Source: an uncultured Ruminococcus sp. (GTDB lineage: Bacteria; Bacillota; Clostridia; Oscillospirales; Ruminococcaceae). From it: a stretch of 46,145 bases of DNA. The stretch spans positions 1 through 46,145 of the forward strand of contig CALANW010000082.1 in assembly GCA_937926145.1 (NCBI GenBank), given 5' to 3'. The notes beneath the pieces were generated by a model that did no database searches, had not been told where the DNA came from, and saw nothing but the letters and a program-made list of their open reading frames with translations. This document shows, one piece after another, positions 1-6,971 of the stretch; positions within the stretch are counted from its first letter, which is position 1, and every line of letters starts with the position of its first letter. The position numbers were made by a program, and so were the translations under genes.

Positions 1-90
1 TATCACGTTCTGTTTAACTTTTTGAATGTGAATTGCGCCTTTTAACTTATAGATATTTCACTATTGCGGCAAGCTTTGTGCTGTTAGTAT

Positions 91-178
91 GGGGAGTTTC
101 GCACTCTGCGGAGTGCGACAAGGGACTCCGTCCCCTTGACCCCTGCCACCCTTTAAAAAGCGTGGACGTAAACTTTAA
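91..178. repeat. GC-rich dispersed intergenic repeat
   Basis: A GC-rich stretch in an otherwise AT-rich gap. It contains two hairpins, CGCACTC (100-106) with GAGTGCG (111-117), and AAGGGA/TCCCCTT around 120-137, followed by CCCTTTAAAAAG. It is the type of repeat often found between genes of Clostridia, where it produces spurious short reading frames; the 66-codon frame at 33-233 runs through it and I do not call it a gene. The rest of 1-358 holds only the hairpin and promoter listed next. Confidence 0.6.
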
Positions 179-225
179 TTTTGTGCCACTTTTTTCAATA
201 ATATACTTTTTCGACAGGCTGCTTG

Positions 226-263
226 AAGCGTAAATACACGAACGAAATGAGTGTATTTACACT
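226..263. other. Perfect 10-bp inverted repeat, unknown role
   Basis: GTAAATACAC (230-239) and GTGTATTTAC (251-260) are perfect complements around an 11-nt loop, and the stem can be extended by AAG/CTT after one mismatch. There is no T-run on either side, so it is not a typical terminator. It lies about 40 bp upstream of the promoter of the dehydrogenase gene and could be an operator or the end of the neighbouring repeat. Confidence 0.4.
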
Positions 264-298
264 TCAACTCAATTGACGCAGATTTTTTATAATTTTAC

Positions 299-327
299 TT
301 GAATAAAGCTTCAAAATGTGATATAAT
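299..327 (+). promoter_or_regulatory. Sigma-A-type promoter of the dehydrogenase-proBA genes
   Basis: TTGAAT (299-304), 17-nt spacer, perfect TATAAT (322-327). It sits 31 bp upstream of the ATG at 359, with the Shine-Dalgarno AGAGGGA between them. Confidence 0.75.
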
Positions 328-358
328 TAATTATCTGTTATGATTAGAGGGAAGAGAT

Positions 359-1306
359 ATGAAAATTGTTATGCTCGAGGCGGCTTCCGTTTCCCGTGGC
401 GATATTCCTTTCGATGATATTTATAAATTGGGCGAAGTCCGTGAATTTCCGCTCACTCCCAACGACAGGATCGTTGAAAACATTGGTGATGCGGAGGCGG
501 TGCTTTGCAACAAAACGCCTTTTACGGCTGAAATTATGGATAAATGCCCGAAATTACGCTATATTGGCATCTGCGCGACGGGTTACAACAATGTTGACCT
601 TGAAGCGGCTTCGCGTTTGGGGATAGTTGTGACGAACGTCCCTGCTTACTCCGATATGGCGGTGGCGCAGCAGGTTTTCGCTTACATTCTCCGCTACTGC
701 AACAGAACAGGTGATTACGACCGCTTTGTAAAGGACGGCGGCTGGGTCCGCTCGGCTTCGTTCTCGGTATTCGATTATCCAACTGTGGAACTGGACGGAA
801 AAGTTCTCGGAATTTATGGCTATGGCAGGATAGGTCATGCTGTTGCCCGAATTGCGCGCGCATTCGGAATGAAAGTGCTTGTTCACACGCGCACTGTTCG
901 CAATGAGGACGGCGTTGAATATGTTTCGCTTGATGAGATGCTTTCGCGAGCTGATTTTATCACTCTGCACTGCCCTCTCACGCCTGAAACGAACGGACTT
1001 GTTGACATTGACTTTCTGAAAAAGTGCAAGCCTACGACGATGCTCATAAACACCTCGCGCGGCGCTGTTGTGAACGAGGCTGATCTTCGCTTTGCGCTTG
1101 ACAATGGGATAATTGCGGCGGCAGGACTTGATGTGCTTGCGCAGGAGCCAATGACTGCGGACGATCCTTTGCTCGATTCGGACAAATGTATGATAACTCC
1201 GCACGTTGCCTGGTCGCCCATTGACACTCGCAGGCGTTTGATGAAAGTCGTTGCGGAAAATCTGGCGGCGTTCATTTCGGGAAAACCGCAAAACAAGGTG
1301 AACTGA
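359..1306 (+). CDS. D-2-hydroxyacid dehydrogenase (glycerate dehydrogenase-like)
   Basis: A cytosolic NAD-dependent enzyme of the D-isomer 2-hydroxyacid dehydrogenase family, 315 aa, the usual length. The Rossmann motif GYGRIGHA is at about 154-161, and the three family catalytic residues are visible: Arg234 in NTSRGAVV, Glu263 in AQEP and His282 in TPHVAW. Members reduce or oxidise 2-keto/2-hydroxy acids such as hydroxypyruvate/glycerate. The N-terminal pattern (ICATGYNNVD, then NVPAYSD) is most like glycerate dehydrogenase/hydroxypyruvate reductase, but substrate cannot be settled from sequence. It is the first gene after a good promoter; the small remnant frame and proB follow with no terminator, so it may be cotranscribed with proBA. 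Start chosen at the ATG preceded by AGAGGGA. Confidence 0.88.
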   Translation: MKIVMLEAASVSRGDIPFDDIYKLGEVREFPLTPNDRIVENIGDAEAVLCNKTPFTAEIMDKCPKLRYIGICATGYNNVDLEAASRLGIVVTNVPAYSDMAVAQQVFAYILRYCNRTGDYDRFVKDGGWVRSASFSVFDYPTVELDGKVLGIYGYGRIGHAVARIARAFGMKVLVHTRTVRNEDGVEYVSLDEMLSRADFITLHCPLTPETNGLVDIDFLKKCKPTTMLINTSRGAVVNEADLRFALDNGIIAAAGLDVLAQEPMTADDPLLDSDKCMITPHVAWSPIDTRRRLMKVVAENLAAFISGKPQNKVN

Positions 1307-1307
1307 T

Positions 1308-1430
1308 ATGGACTTTACGAATATAACAGCTTGCGGCGGTGACTGCACGGGCTGCGAGCATTACAAAAGCGGCATCGAAAATCTGAAAAGGCTCGGGGAA
1401 ATTTACTTAAAGGAGAAAAACAATGTTTAA
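1308..1430 (+). pseudogene. 40-codon Cys-rich frame, probable remnant of a DUF3795-type protein
   Basis: A 40-residue frame that starts 2 nt after the dehydrogenase stop and ends 8 nt inside proB. Its N-terminus has the pattern TACGGDCTGC followed by EHYKSG. This matches the start of DUF3795-type Cys-rich small proteins as I remember them, which are normally about 100 aa or longer with several further Cys. Here the frame passes straight into a Lys/Glu-rich helix-like tail and stops. The best reading is an internal deletion that joined the N- and C-terminal ends, leaving a short frame that may still be translated and couple translation to proB. The proB Shine-Dalgarno AAGGAG lies inside its last codons. 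A genuine small metal-binding protein remains possible. Confidence 0.45.
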
Positions 1431-2214
1431 CATCAACGATAAAAAAAGAGTGGTAATAAAGCTTGGCTCGTCCACGCTCACACACAACACGGGAAAGCTC
1501 AACATTCGCCGAATGGAGAACCTTGTAAAAGCAATGGCTGACATTCAGAACAGCGGCAAGGAACTGACGCTCGTTTCATCGGGTTCTATCGCGCTCGGAC
1601 GCTCAAAACTCGGCTTGACCGAACGCCCCAAGGAAACACGTTTGAAGCAGGCATGCGCAGCTATCGGACAGTGCGAACTTATGTATATGTATGACAAGCT
1701 TTTCGGTCAGTACAATCTCACCGTAGCGCAGCTTCTTCTCACGAAATACAGCATTGAAGGTTCAAGAAGCCACCACATCGTCAACACTATGGAAGAGCTT
1801 CTCTCGCGCGGGATTATCCCCATAATCAATGAAAATGACACGGTCGCTATCGATGAGCTGGAGCTTGAGATCGGCGAGAATGATTCGCTCGGTGCTTATG
1901 CTGCCAACATTGCAAAAGCTGACCTGCTGATAATTCTTTCGGACATTGACGGCTTTTACGATTCCAACCCGAACACTAACCCAGATGCGAAGCTTATCCC
2001 TGTTGTACACGAAATAACCGATGATATCCGTGCGCTTGCTACCGACGCTGTTTCGGGACTCGGCACGGGCGGAATGATAACGAAGCTCAACGCTGCCAAG
2101 ATCGCTATGGACGGCGGCATTGATATGGTGATACTCAACGGCAGAAAACCCGATCAGCTCTACGATCTTTTTGACGGAAAGCAGGTCGGAACGCTTTTCA
2201 CCGTACATGACTAA
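1423..2214 (+). CDS. proB: Glutamate 5-kinase, short form without PUA domain
   Basis: Phosphorylates L-glutamate to gamma-glutamyl phosphate, the first committed step of proline synthesis. The amino-acid kinase fold is clear: KLGSSTL near the N-terminus (phosphate binding), SSGSIALG at about 52-59, the glutamate-binding INENDTV, SDIDGFY, and GTGGMITK near the C-terminal end. At 263 aa it ends right after the kinase domain. The C-terminal PUA domain of the approximately 365-aa enterobacterial enzyme is absent, as in many Firmicutes. The Shine-Dalgarno AAGGAG precedes the ATG by about 6 nt. proA follows after 12 nt, so the two form an operon. A final product-regulated kinase step is expected, since feedback by proline is seated in the kinase domain of the family. 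Confidence 0.95.
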   Translation: MFNINDKKRVVIKLGSSTLTHNTGKLNIRRMENLVKAMADIQNSGKELTLVSSGSIALGRSKLGLTERPKETRLKQACAAIGQCELMYMYDKLFGQYNLTVAQLLLTKYSIEGSRSHHIVNTMEELLSRGIIPIINENDTVAIDELELEIGENDSLGAYAANIAKADLLIILSDIDGFYDSNPNTNPDAKLIPVVHEITDDIRALATDAVSGLGTGGMITKLNAAKIAMDGGIDMVILNGRKPDQLYDLFDGKQVGTLFTVHD

Positions 2215-2226
2215 GGAGGAAATGCT

Positions 2227-3477
2227 ATGAATTACGCTGAAACACTCGGAAGCCGTGCAAAGGCTTGCAGAAAGGCTGCCGCAACGGCAAGCACCGCCGA
2301 AAAGAACGCTGCTCTCGCCGCAATATCCGCCGCTTTGAGAGAGAGCATCGATGTTATCCTCGACTCGAACGAAGCTGACCTTATCGCTGCCCGTGAGAAT
2401 GGAATGAGCGAGGCGATGCAGGACCGACTTCGCCTTACCGCTGACAGAATAAACGGCATCGCTGACGGTGTTGACGATGTTATCAAGCTTGAAGACCCTA
2501 TTGGCGAGGTAATAAGCGGAAGCGTTCGCCCGAACGGAATGAGCATCACAAAGGTTCGCGTTCCGCTCGGCACTATTGCTATAATTTTTGAGTCAAGACC
2601 TAATGTTACGGTCGATGCGGCTGTGCTTTGCCTTAAATCGGGCAACGCTGTTATCCTCCGAGGCGGCAAGGAGGCTTTCAACTCGAACCGCTGTCTTTGC
2701 AGCATTATGAGGTCGGCACTTGCGAAGGTCGGTTTCCCCGAGGATCTTATCCAGTTTGTTGAGGACACTTCAAGAGAGGTTTCAAACGAGCTTATGCGCT
2801 GCTCCGACTACATTGACGTGCTTATCCCGAGAGGCGGCGCAGGACTTATCCGTGCCTGCAAGCAGAATGCGACCGTTCCCGTAATTGAAACGGGCACGGG
2901 AAACTGTCACGTTTTCGTTGATGAAACGGCTGATCTTCCAATGGCTGTAAGCATCGTCAACAACGGCAAGACGCGCCGTGTTTCGGTTTGCAATGCTGTT
3001 GAATCTCTGCTTGTACACGAAAATGTTGCAGAAGAATTTCTCCCGATGATAAAGGCAAAGCTTGACGAAAAGCACGTTGAGATACGCGGCTGTGAACGCA
3101 CAAAGGCTATTCTCGGCGACAGCATCGTTACTGCGACCGAGGAAGATTATGCTACGGAATTTCTCGATTACATCATCTCGGTAAAAGTCGTAAAGTCGCT
3201 TGACGAGGCTATCGAACACATTGACAAATACACAACTCACCACTCGGAATGTATCGTTACAAATGACCTTGCGAACGCTGAACGTTTCCAAAAAGAGATA
3301 GATGCGGCGGCTGTTTATGTCAACGTTTCGACTGCGTTCACAGACGGCGGAATGTTCGGACTTGGCGCTGAGATAGGAATTTCGACCCAGAAGCTTCACG
3401 CGCGCGGACCTATGGGACTTCGCGAGCTCACCTCGATGAAATTCCTCATTGGCGGAAACGGTCAGATACGCTCCTAA
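2227..3477 (+). CDS. proA: Gamma-glutamyl phosphate reductase
   Basis: NADPH-dependent reduction of gamma-glutamyl phosphate to glutamate semialdehyde, which cyclises to pyrroline-5-carboxylate. At 416 aa it has the standard aldehyde-dehydrogenase-like length. The motif FESRPNVTVDAA is at 121-132, RGGKEA at 145-150, and the catalytic Cys is Cys255 in SVCNAVESLLV, the counterpart of the conserved TCNA/ETLL motif. A strong Shine-Dalgarno, AAGGAGGA, overlaps the proB stop region 6-13 nt upstream of the ATG. The neighbouring proB supplies its unstable substrate, consistent with coupling of the two enzymes. proC, the last step, is not in the window. Confidence 0.96.
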   Translation: MNYAETLGSRAKACRKAAATASTAEKNAALAAISAALRESIDVILDSNEADLIAARENGMSEAMQDRLRLTADRINGIADGVDDVIKLEDPIGEVISGSVRPNGMSITKVRVPLGTIAIIFESRPNVTVDAAVLCLKSGNAVILRGGKEAFNSNRCLCSIMRSALAKVGFPEDLIQFVEDTSREVSNELMRCSDYIDVLIPRGGAGLIRACKQNATVPVIETGTGNCHVFVDETADLPMAVSIVNNGKTRRVSVCNAVESLLVHENVAEEFLPMIKAKLDEKHVEIRGCERTKAILGDSIVTATEEDYATEFLDYIISVKVVKSLDEAIEHIDKYTTHHSECIVTNDLANAERFQKEIDAAAVYVNVSTAFTDGGMFGLGAEIGISTQKLHARGPMGLRELTSMKFLIGGNGQIRS

Positions 3478-3509
3478 GCGGCAGTGCAAAATTATTTCAA
3501 GGTGGTTTT

Positions 3510-4481
3510 ATGAACAATAACGATAATAAGGACAAGGACATTTTTGACTACGACAGCTATGTAAAATCCAACGGAAAAAAGAAGAAAAAGCCGCGTACGC
3601 CGAAGCCTGCGAAAGCACCCAAAGAACCTAAGCCTGCCAAAGAAAACAAGCCTGCCAAAGAGCCGACCGCTTCGGAAAAGAAGAAGCCCGAAAAGAAGCT
3701 TGACGAATCTATCGAAAGCATACGCAAGATGTTTGACGATGCGCTCGATGAACAGTCGGAGGAGCTTGCGGAGCTGACAATGGCTGAACCCGAACCTGAG
3801 ATGCCCGACCTCGGCAAGGGCGGCAAGCGCAAGGGTTATCTTATCCTCGGCGTGCTGATAATTATACTTGCGGTGATAGGTCTTATTTCGACCGTTAGCT
3901 TCACCGTTGACAAGGTAAAGGCTTTCGCCGATAACACTCAGCAAAAGACCGAATTCGCGCGGTTCATCTACCCGGTTGTAATATGCGACCCTGCGCCGTT
4001 CGGACAGAGCGTAAAGCTTCGCAGTGACACTGTGATAACGGCGGCTATCTGGGACATCATACTTTACGAGGACAAGAGCAAGTACGACTCGGATTTCGAT
4101 ATGATAATCGTTCCCGAACTTGACGTTGAACAACACGCGGCAAAGCTTTTCGGAACGGGACTTTCGATAAAGCATCAGTCTATCCTCGGTGCGGACGTAC
4201 AGTTTTACTATAACGAGGACATAAAGTCCTACCGAATCCCTGCGAACCCGAAATACTTCACCTACTCCCCTTACATTGAGGACATAACGAGGGTCGGAGA
4301 AAGCTACACGATAACCGTTGGTTACGTTTCTCCAACGCCTGCGTGGCTGACGCTCACGGGTGATGAAACGCCCAAGCCCGAAAAATATGTAAACTACATC
4401 GTTCAGAAGCGCGGTGACGAATACACTCTTCTCGGCATACAGCAATCGGACAAAGTACCCGAAGAGGCAGGGAATTATTAA
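3510..4481 (+). CDS. Unknown single-pass membrane protein with Lys/Pro-rich cytoplasmic head
   Basis: A 323-aa protein I do not recognise. Residues 1-60 are very basic and low-complexity, with repeated KPAK and PKEPKPAKE units. Residues about 61-92 are acidic and helical. One membrane segment, GYLILGVLIIILAVIGLIS, is at about 109-127, and about 195 residues follow that should lie outside the cell: basic residues precede the segment (GKGGKRK), which predicts an N-in, C-out topology. The outer part is rich in beta-like stretches and has no motif I can name. It starts 32 nt after proA behind AAGGTGG and is probably cotranscribed. The head could bind nucleic acid or the inner face of the membrane, but that is a guess. 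Confidence 0.7.
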   Translation: MNNNDNKDKDIFDYDSYVKSNGKKKKKPRTPKPAKAPKEPKPAKENKPAKEPTASEKKKPEKKLDESIESIRKMFDDALDEQSEELAELTMAEPEPEMPDLGKGGKRKGYLILGVLIIILAVIGLISTVSFTVDKVKAFADNTQQKTEFARFIYPVVICDPAPFGQSVKLRSDTVITAAIWDIILYEDKSKYDSDFDMIIVPELDVEQHAAKLFGTGLSIKHQSILGADVQFYYNEDIKSYRIPANPKYFTYSPYIEDITRVGESYTITVGYVSPTPAWLTLTGDETPKPEKYVNYIVQKRGDEYTLLGIQQSDKVPEEAGNY

Positions 4482-4483
4482 TG

Positions 4484-4646
4484 CGTAATTCGTAATTGCA
4501 CAACAATGTTGGGCATCGTAATTGCGTAATTATTTGATTCTGCAAATTTATGTCAATTACTGTTATGGACGGGTTTTCCGTTCCGATTTGCACAAATGAA
4601 TATTATTTACAATATTTTATCGTAGGGGCGGATTCCATATCCGCCC
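4484..4646. repeat. GCGTAATT repeats and a GGGCGGAT hairpin repeat between genes
   Basis: Two kinds of repeat lie in the 202-bp gap before ahcY. At 4484-4533 the unit GCGTAATT/CGTAATTG is iterated. At 4622-4647 a GTAGGGGCGGAT...ATCCGCCCG element forms a perfect 8-bp hairpin (GGGCGGAT 4626-4633, ATCCGCCC 4639-4646, loop TCCAT). Hairpins of this GTAGGGGCGG type are common dispersed repeats in Clostridia. No convincing promoter for ahcY was found in this gap. Confidence 0.6.
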
Positions 4647-4683
4647 GATTTCCCACTTATTTTAAAACGAAAGGAATAAAAAT

Positions 4684-5931
4684 ATGAACAGTGAGATAAG
4701 AGATCCCGAACTTTGGCAGGACGGCGAGATAAAAATTGACTGGGTAAAGGCTAATATGCCGCTTTTGCGCAGCTTTGAAAAGGAATTTTCCGAAACAAAG
4801 CCTTTTGCAGGCGTGAAGATCGCTCTTTCGGTACATCTTGAAGCAAAGACGGCTTACCTTTGCAAGGTTCTTGCGGCAGGCGGTGCTGAGATGTACGTCA
4901 CGGGCAGCAATCCGCTCTCAACGCAGGACGATGTTGCGGCTGCGCTCGTTCATGACGGACTTAACGTTTTCGCTTGGTACGATGCTACCGATGAAGAGTA
5001 CCACCGTCACACCTCGCGCGTTATCGAAGCAGGTCCTAACATCATAATCGACGACGGCGGCGACCTTGTTCACCTTATCCACACCGAATACAAGGACAAA
5101 ATTGCCGATGTTATCGGCGGCTGTGAGGAAACCACAACGGGTATTATCCGTCTTATCGCCATGGACAAGGCAAAGGAACTCAAATTCCCGATGGTTCTTG
5201 TAAACAATGCCGACTGCAAGCATCTTTTCGACAACCGTTACGGCACTGGTCAGTCCGTTTGGGACGGGATCAACCGCACGACCAACCTTATCGTTGCAGG
5301 AAAGAACGTTGTTGTCGCAGGCTACGGCTGGTGCGGCAAGGGTGTTGCAATGCGCGCAAAGGGACTTGGCGCAGAAGTTATCGTAACCGAAGTTGACCCG
5401 ATAAAGGCAATGGAAGCCGTAATGGACGGTTTTAAGGTAATGAAGATGAGCGAAGCCGCAAAGGTCGGCGACTTCTTCATCACCGTAACAGGCTGCCGCG
5501 ACGTTATCACCGAGGAGCATTTCTATCTTATGAAGGACGGCGCTATCTGCTGCAACGCAGGACATTTTGATGTCGAAGTCGATGTTGCCGCTCTCCGCAG
5601 AATTGCCGTTGAGTCAAAGGTCGCACGAAAGAACATTATGGGATATAAGCTTTCCAACGGAAATACTATCAACGTTATCGCCGAGGGCAGACTTGTGAAC
5701 CTCGCCGCAGGTGACGGACACCCTGCCGAGATAATGGATATGAGCTTTGCAATTCAGGCGCTTTCCGCACTTCACCTTGTCAAGAACAAGGGCAATATTG
5801 GCGCAGACGGAATGACTATCGATGTTCCGAAGTACATCGATAACGAAGTTGCCCGCCGCAAGATAAAGTTCTGGGGAATGGAAATAGATTCGCTTTCCGA
5901 AGAGCAGAAAAAGTATCTGGGTTCGTTCTAA
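4684..5931 (+). CDS. ahcY: Adenosylhomocysteinase (S-adenosylhomocysteine hydrolase)
   Basis: Splits S-adenosylhomocysteine into homocysteine and adenosine, clearing the product of methyl transfer. The 415-aa protein has HLEAKTA at 51-57, the catalytic block NADCKHLFDN (Lys179, Asp183) followed by RYGTGQS, and the NAD-binding motif GYGWCGKG at 213-220, then EVDPIKAMEA. It ends at LSEEQKKYLGSF and lacks the C-terminal Lys/Tyr tail (the KPxHYRY type) of the long bacterial and eukaryotic enzymes. In this it resembles the shorter archaeal and Thermotoga enzymes, some of which prefer S-inosylhomocysteine, so the exact substrate is open. Shine-Dalgarno GAAAGGA lies 8 nt upstream. A long inverted repeat and then a terminator follow directly. 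Confidence 0.9.
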   Translation: MNSEIRDPELWQDGEIKIDWVKANMPLLRSFEKEFSETKPFAGVKIALSVHLEAKTAYLCKVLAAGGAEMYVTGSNPLSTQDDVAAALVHDGLNVFAWYDATDEEYHRHTSRVIEAGPNIIIDDGGDLVHLIHTEYKDKIADVIGGCEETTTGIIRLIAMDKAKELKFPMVLVNNADCKHLFDNRYGTGQSVWDGINRTTNLIVAGKNVVVAGYGWCGKGVAMRAKGLGAEVIVTEVDPIKAMEAVMDGFKVMKMSEAAKVGDFFITVTGCRDVITEEHFYLMKDGAICCNAGHFDVEVDVAALRRIAVESKVARKNIMGYKLSNGNTINVIAEGRLVNLAAGDGHPAEIMDMSFAIQALSALHLVKNKGNIGADGMTIDVPKYIDNEVARRKIKFWGMEIDSLSEEQKKYLGSF

Positions 5932-6032
5932 TACTAATTTTTAATCAAAGTGTAGAAAAAAAATCGGCGCAAAACCCATATATGCAAGCTTTTGCTTGAT
6001 TTTTTGTACACTTTCAGTTTAAAAATTAGTAT
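5931..6032. repeat. 102-bp imperfect inverted repeat abutting the ahcY stop codon
   Basis: The left end ATACTAATTTTTAA (from 5931) matches the complement of TTAAAAATTAGTAT (ending 6032), and the match continues inward through AAAGTGTAGAAAAAAA-ATC versus GATTTTTTGTACACTTT. The whole stretch can fold as one long hairpin with a small inner CAAGC/GCTTG stem. Its first base is the last base of the ahcY stop codon. It has the form of a miniature inverted-repeat element or a long 3'-end hairpin; no clear target-site duplication is visible. Confidence 0.55.
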
Positions 6033-6053
6033 AAGATTTCAATATAAACCGAA

Positions 6054-6085
6054 AGGCGCAGGAAATCAAACTCCTGCGCCTTTTT
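6054..6085. terminator. Bidirectional rho-independent terminator between ahcY and the XRE gene
   Basis: A perfect 10-bp stem, AGGCGCAGGA (6054-6063) with TCCTGCGCCT (6072-6081), loop of 8 nt, followed by a T-run (6081-6085). The mirror side has AAA, which reads as TTT on the - strand, so it can serve both ahcY and the convergent regulator gene that ends 5 bp away. Confidence 0.9.
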
Positions 6086-6089
6086 CATA

Positions 6090-6329
6090 TTATTTTATCT
6101 CCTGCTCCAAGCTGTCGAAATATTCCGTATCAAAAAATTCGGAAAGTGTGATATCAAGACCGTCACATATCTTTTTTATCGTTGAGACCGTGGGTTTTGT
6201 GCTGCTTCGCGAGAAAATATTATTAAGCGTTGACTGCGTAATGCCGCAGATAGTCGATAATTTGTTGAGTGTAATGTTTCTTTCATCGCACAGTTCACGG
6301 ATACGTCTTTGAATAGCCTGTGTAAGCAT
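6090..6329 (-). CDS. XRE/Cro-type helix-turn-helix regulator
   Basis: A 79-aa one-domain DNA-binding protein. The Cro/CI helix-turn-helix runs over about residues 6-65: RIRELCDERNITLNKLSTICGITQSTLNNIF..., then a PTVSTIKKICDGLDITLSEFF helix typical of the family. There is no further domain, so it is likely a small dimeric repressor without a sensor. The start is the ATG at 6329, behind TAGGAGTT. It is transcribed divergently from the SLOG gene at 6470, and the gap between them holds a perfect inverted repeat over its own promoter. Autoregulation and control of the neighbour are therefore likely. Family assignment is firm; the role is inferred. Confidence 0.85.
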   Translation of the reverse strand: MLTQAIQRRIRELCDERNITLNKLSTICGITQSTLNNIFSRSSTKPTVSTIKKICDGLDITLSEFFDTEYFDSLEQEIK

Positions 6330-6345
6330 TTTTTATAACTCCTAT

Positions 6346-6369
6346 TATACAATATATTTATATTGTATA
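6346..6369. promoter_or_regulatory. Inverted-repeat operator over the XRE gene promoter
   Basis: TATACAATAT (6346-6355) and ATATTGTATA (6360-6369) are perfect complements around ATTT. On the - strand a TATAAT (complement of 6344-6349), the likely -10 of the XRE gene, overlaps the left arm. This is the position expected for an autorepressor site. Confidence 0.6.
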
Positions 6370-6401
6370 AAATTAACTCTGCAAAGTTTAACCCTTAGCC
6401 G

Positions 6402-6445
6402 TTGACTTCATTGTTTAAATATGCTAGAATTAACTCTATAGAGTT
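6402..6445 (+). promoter_or_regulatory. Promoter of the SLOG gene with an overlapping palindrome
   Basis: TTGACT (6402-6407), 17-nt spacer, TAGAAT (6425-6430). The predicted transcription start falls in a perfect 14-bp palindrome AACTCTATAGAGTT (6432-6445). A related half-site, AACTCTGCAAAGTTT, lies at 6375-6389 upstream. The palindrome differs from the one over the XRE promoter, so two regulators or two site types may be involved. Confidence 0.65.
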
Positions 6446-6469
6446 ATTATGATAAAAAGGACGCAATTT

Positions 6470-6967
6470 ATGAAAAATGTATGCTTTACAGGACACAGAT
6501 ATATCCAAAATGCAGAGAAATTATCCAATGACTTAATATATATTATAGAATTGCTCATTCAAAAAGGTACAGTTAATTTTTTTACAGGTGGAGCAATAGG
6601 TTTTGACAGTATTGCAGCTCAGAAAATCATTGAATTTAGGAAAAATTATCCGCAAATCAAACTTACTCTTATTCTACCCTGCTATGAAGAAGAACAAACA
6701 TTGCATTGGACAAATATTCAGAAAAACGAATTTCAAAGAATTCTTTTAAATGCTGACAATGTTGAGTATGTTTCTGAACATTACTTCAATGGGTGTATGA
6801 AAAAACGTAATTTGCGGCTCGTTGAACTTGCAGACTGCTGTATATGTTACTATAACAATAAAAAAAGCGCCAGCGGAACGGGTCAAACCGTCCGTATGGC
6901 GCTAAAAAAGAATATCACTATAATCAACTTATATAATCAAAAAATCTATCCAAAATCCATATTTTAA
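6470..6967 (+). CDS. SLOG-superfamily protein (DUF1273/YpsA-like)
   Basis: A 165-aa Rossmann-like protein of the SLOG group (the DprA/LOG/YpsA-like nucleotide-binding fold). Visible are the N-terminal CFTGHR, the FFTGGAIGFDSIAAQ loop at about 37-51, the LPCYEEEQ strand and a C-terminal SASGTGQTVRMAL loop. The family is thought to bind nucleotides or nucleotide-derived ligands; several members sit in conflict or stress systems, and no reaction is assigned here. I take the ATG at 6470 rather than the in-frame ATG at 6449. It has AAGGA 8 nt upstream, and the earlier ATG would sit only about 12 nt after the predicted transcript start. The gene is plainly more AT-rich than its neighbours (many AAA, ATA and TTA codons), suggesting transfer together with the XRE gene. 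Confidence 0.75.
   Translation: MKNVCFTGHRYIQNAEKLSNDLIYIIELLIQKGTVNFFTGGAIGFDSIAAQKIIEFRKNYPQIKLTLILPCYEEEQTLHWTNIQKNEFQRILLNADNVEYVSEHYFNGCMKKRNLRLVELADCCICYYNNKKSASGTGQTVRMALKKNITIINLYNQKIYPKSIF
6860..6903 (-). terminator. uvrA terminator embedded in the 3' end of the SLOG gene
   Basis: Read on the - strand, an AGCGCCA/TGGCGCT stem (6897-6903 with 6866-6872) with an inner CGG-ACGG/CCGT-CCG helix is followed by seven Ts (complement of 6860-6866). It lies about 70 bp beyond the uvrA stop, inside the convergent SLOG coding sequence at the codons for SASGTGQTVRMA. Confidence 0.7.
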
Positions 6968-6971
6968 TCTT

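Noticed and set aside
33..233. 66-codon open frame at the start of the window
   Set aside because: It runs through a GC-rich intergenic repeat of the kind that gives spurious frames, has no ribosome site, and codes for nothing recognisable.
554..1348. 264-codon - strand frame opposite the dehydrogenase, and similar long antisense frames opposite proA, ahcY and the NRPS gene
   Set aside because: They mirror well-supported genes, have low-complexity Arg/Ser-rich products and no family match.
5992..6312. 106-codon + strand frame
   Set aside because: It overlaps the inverted repeat, the terminator and the complete XRE gene on the other strand, and has no ribosome site.
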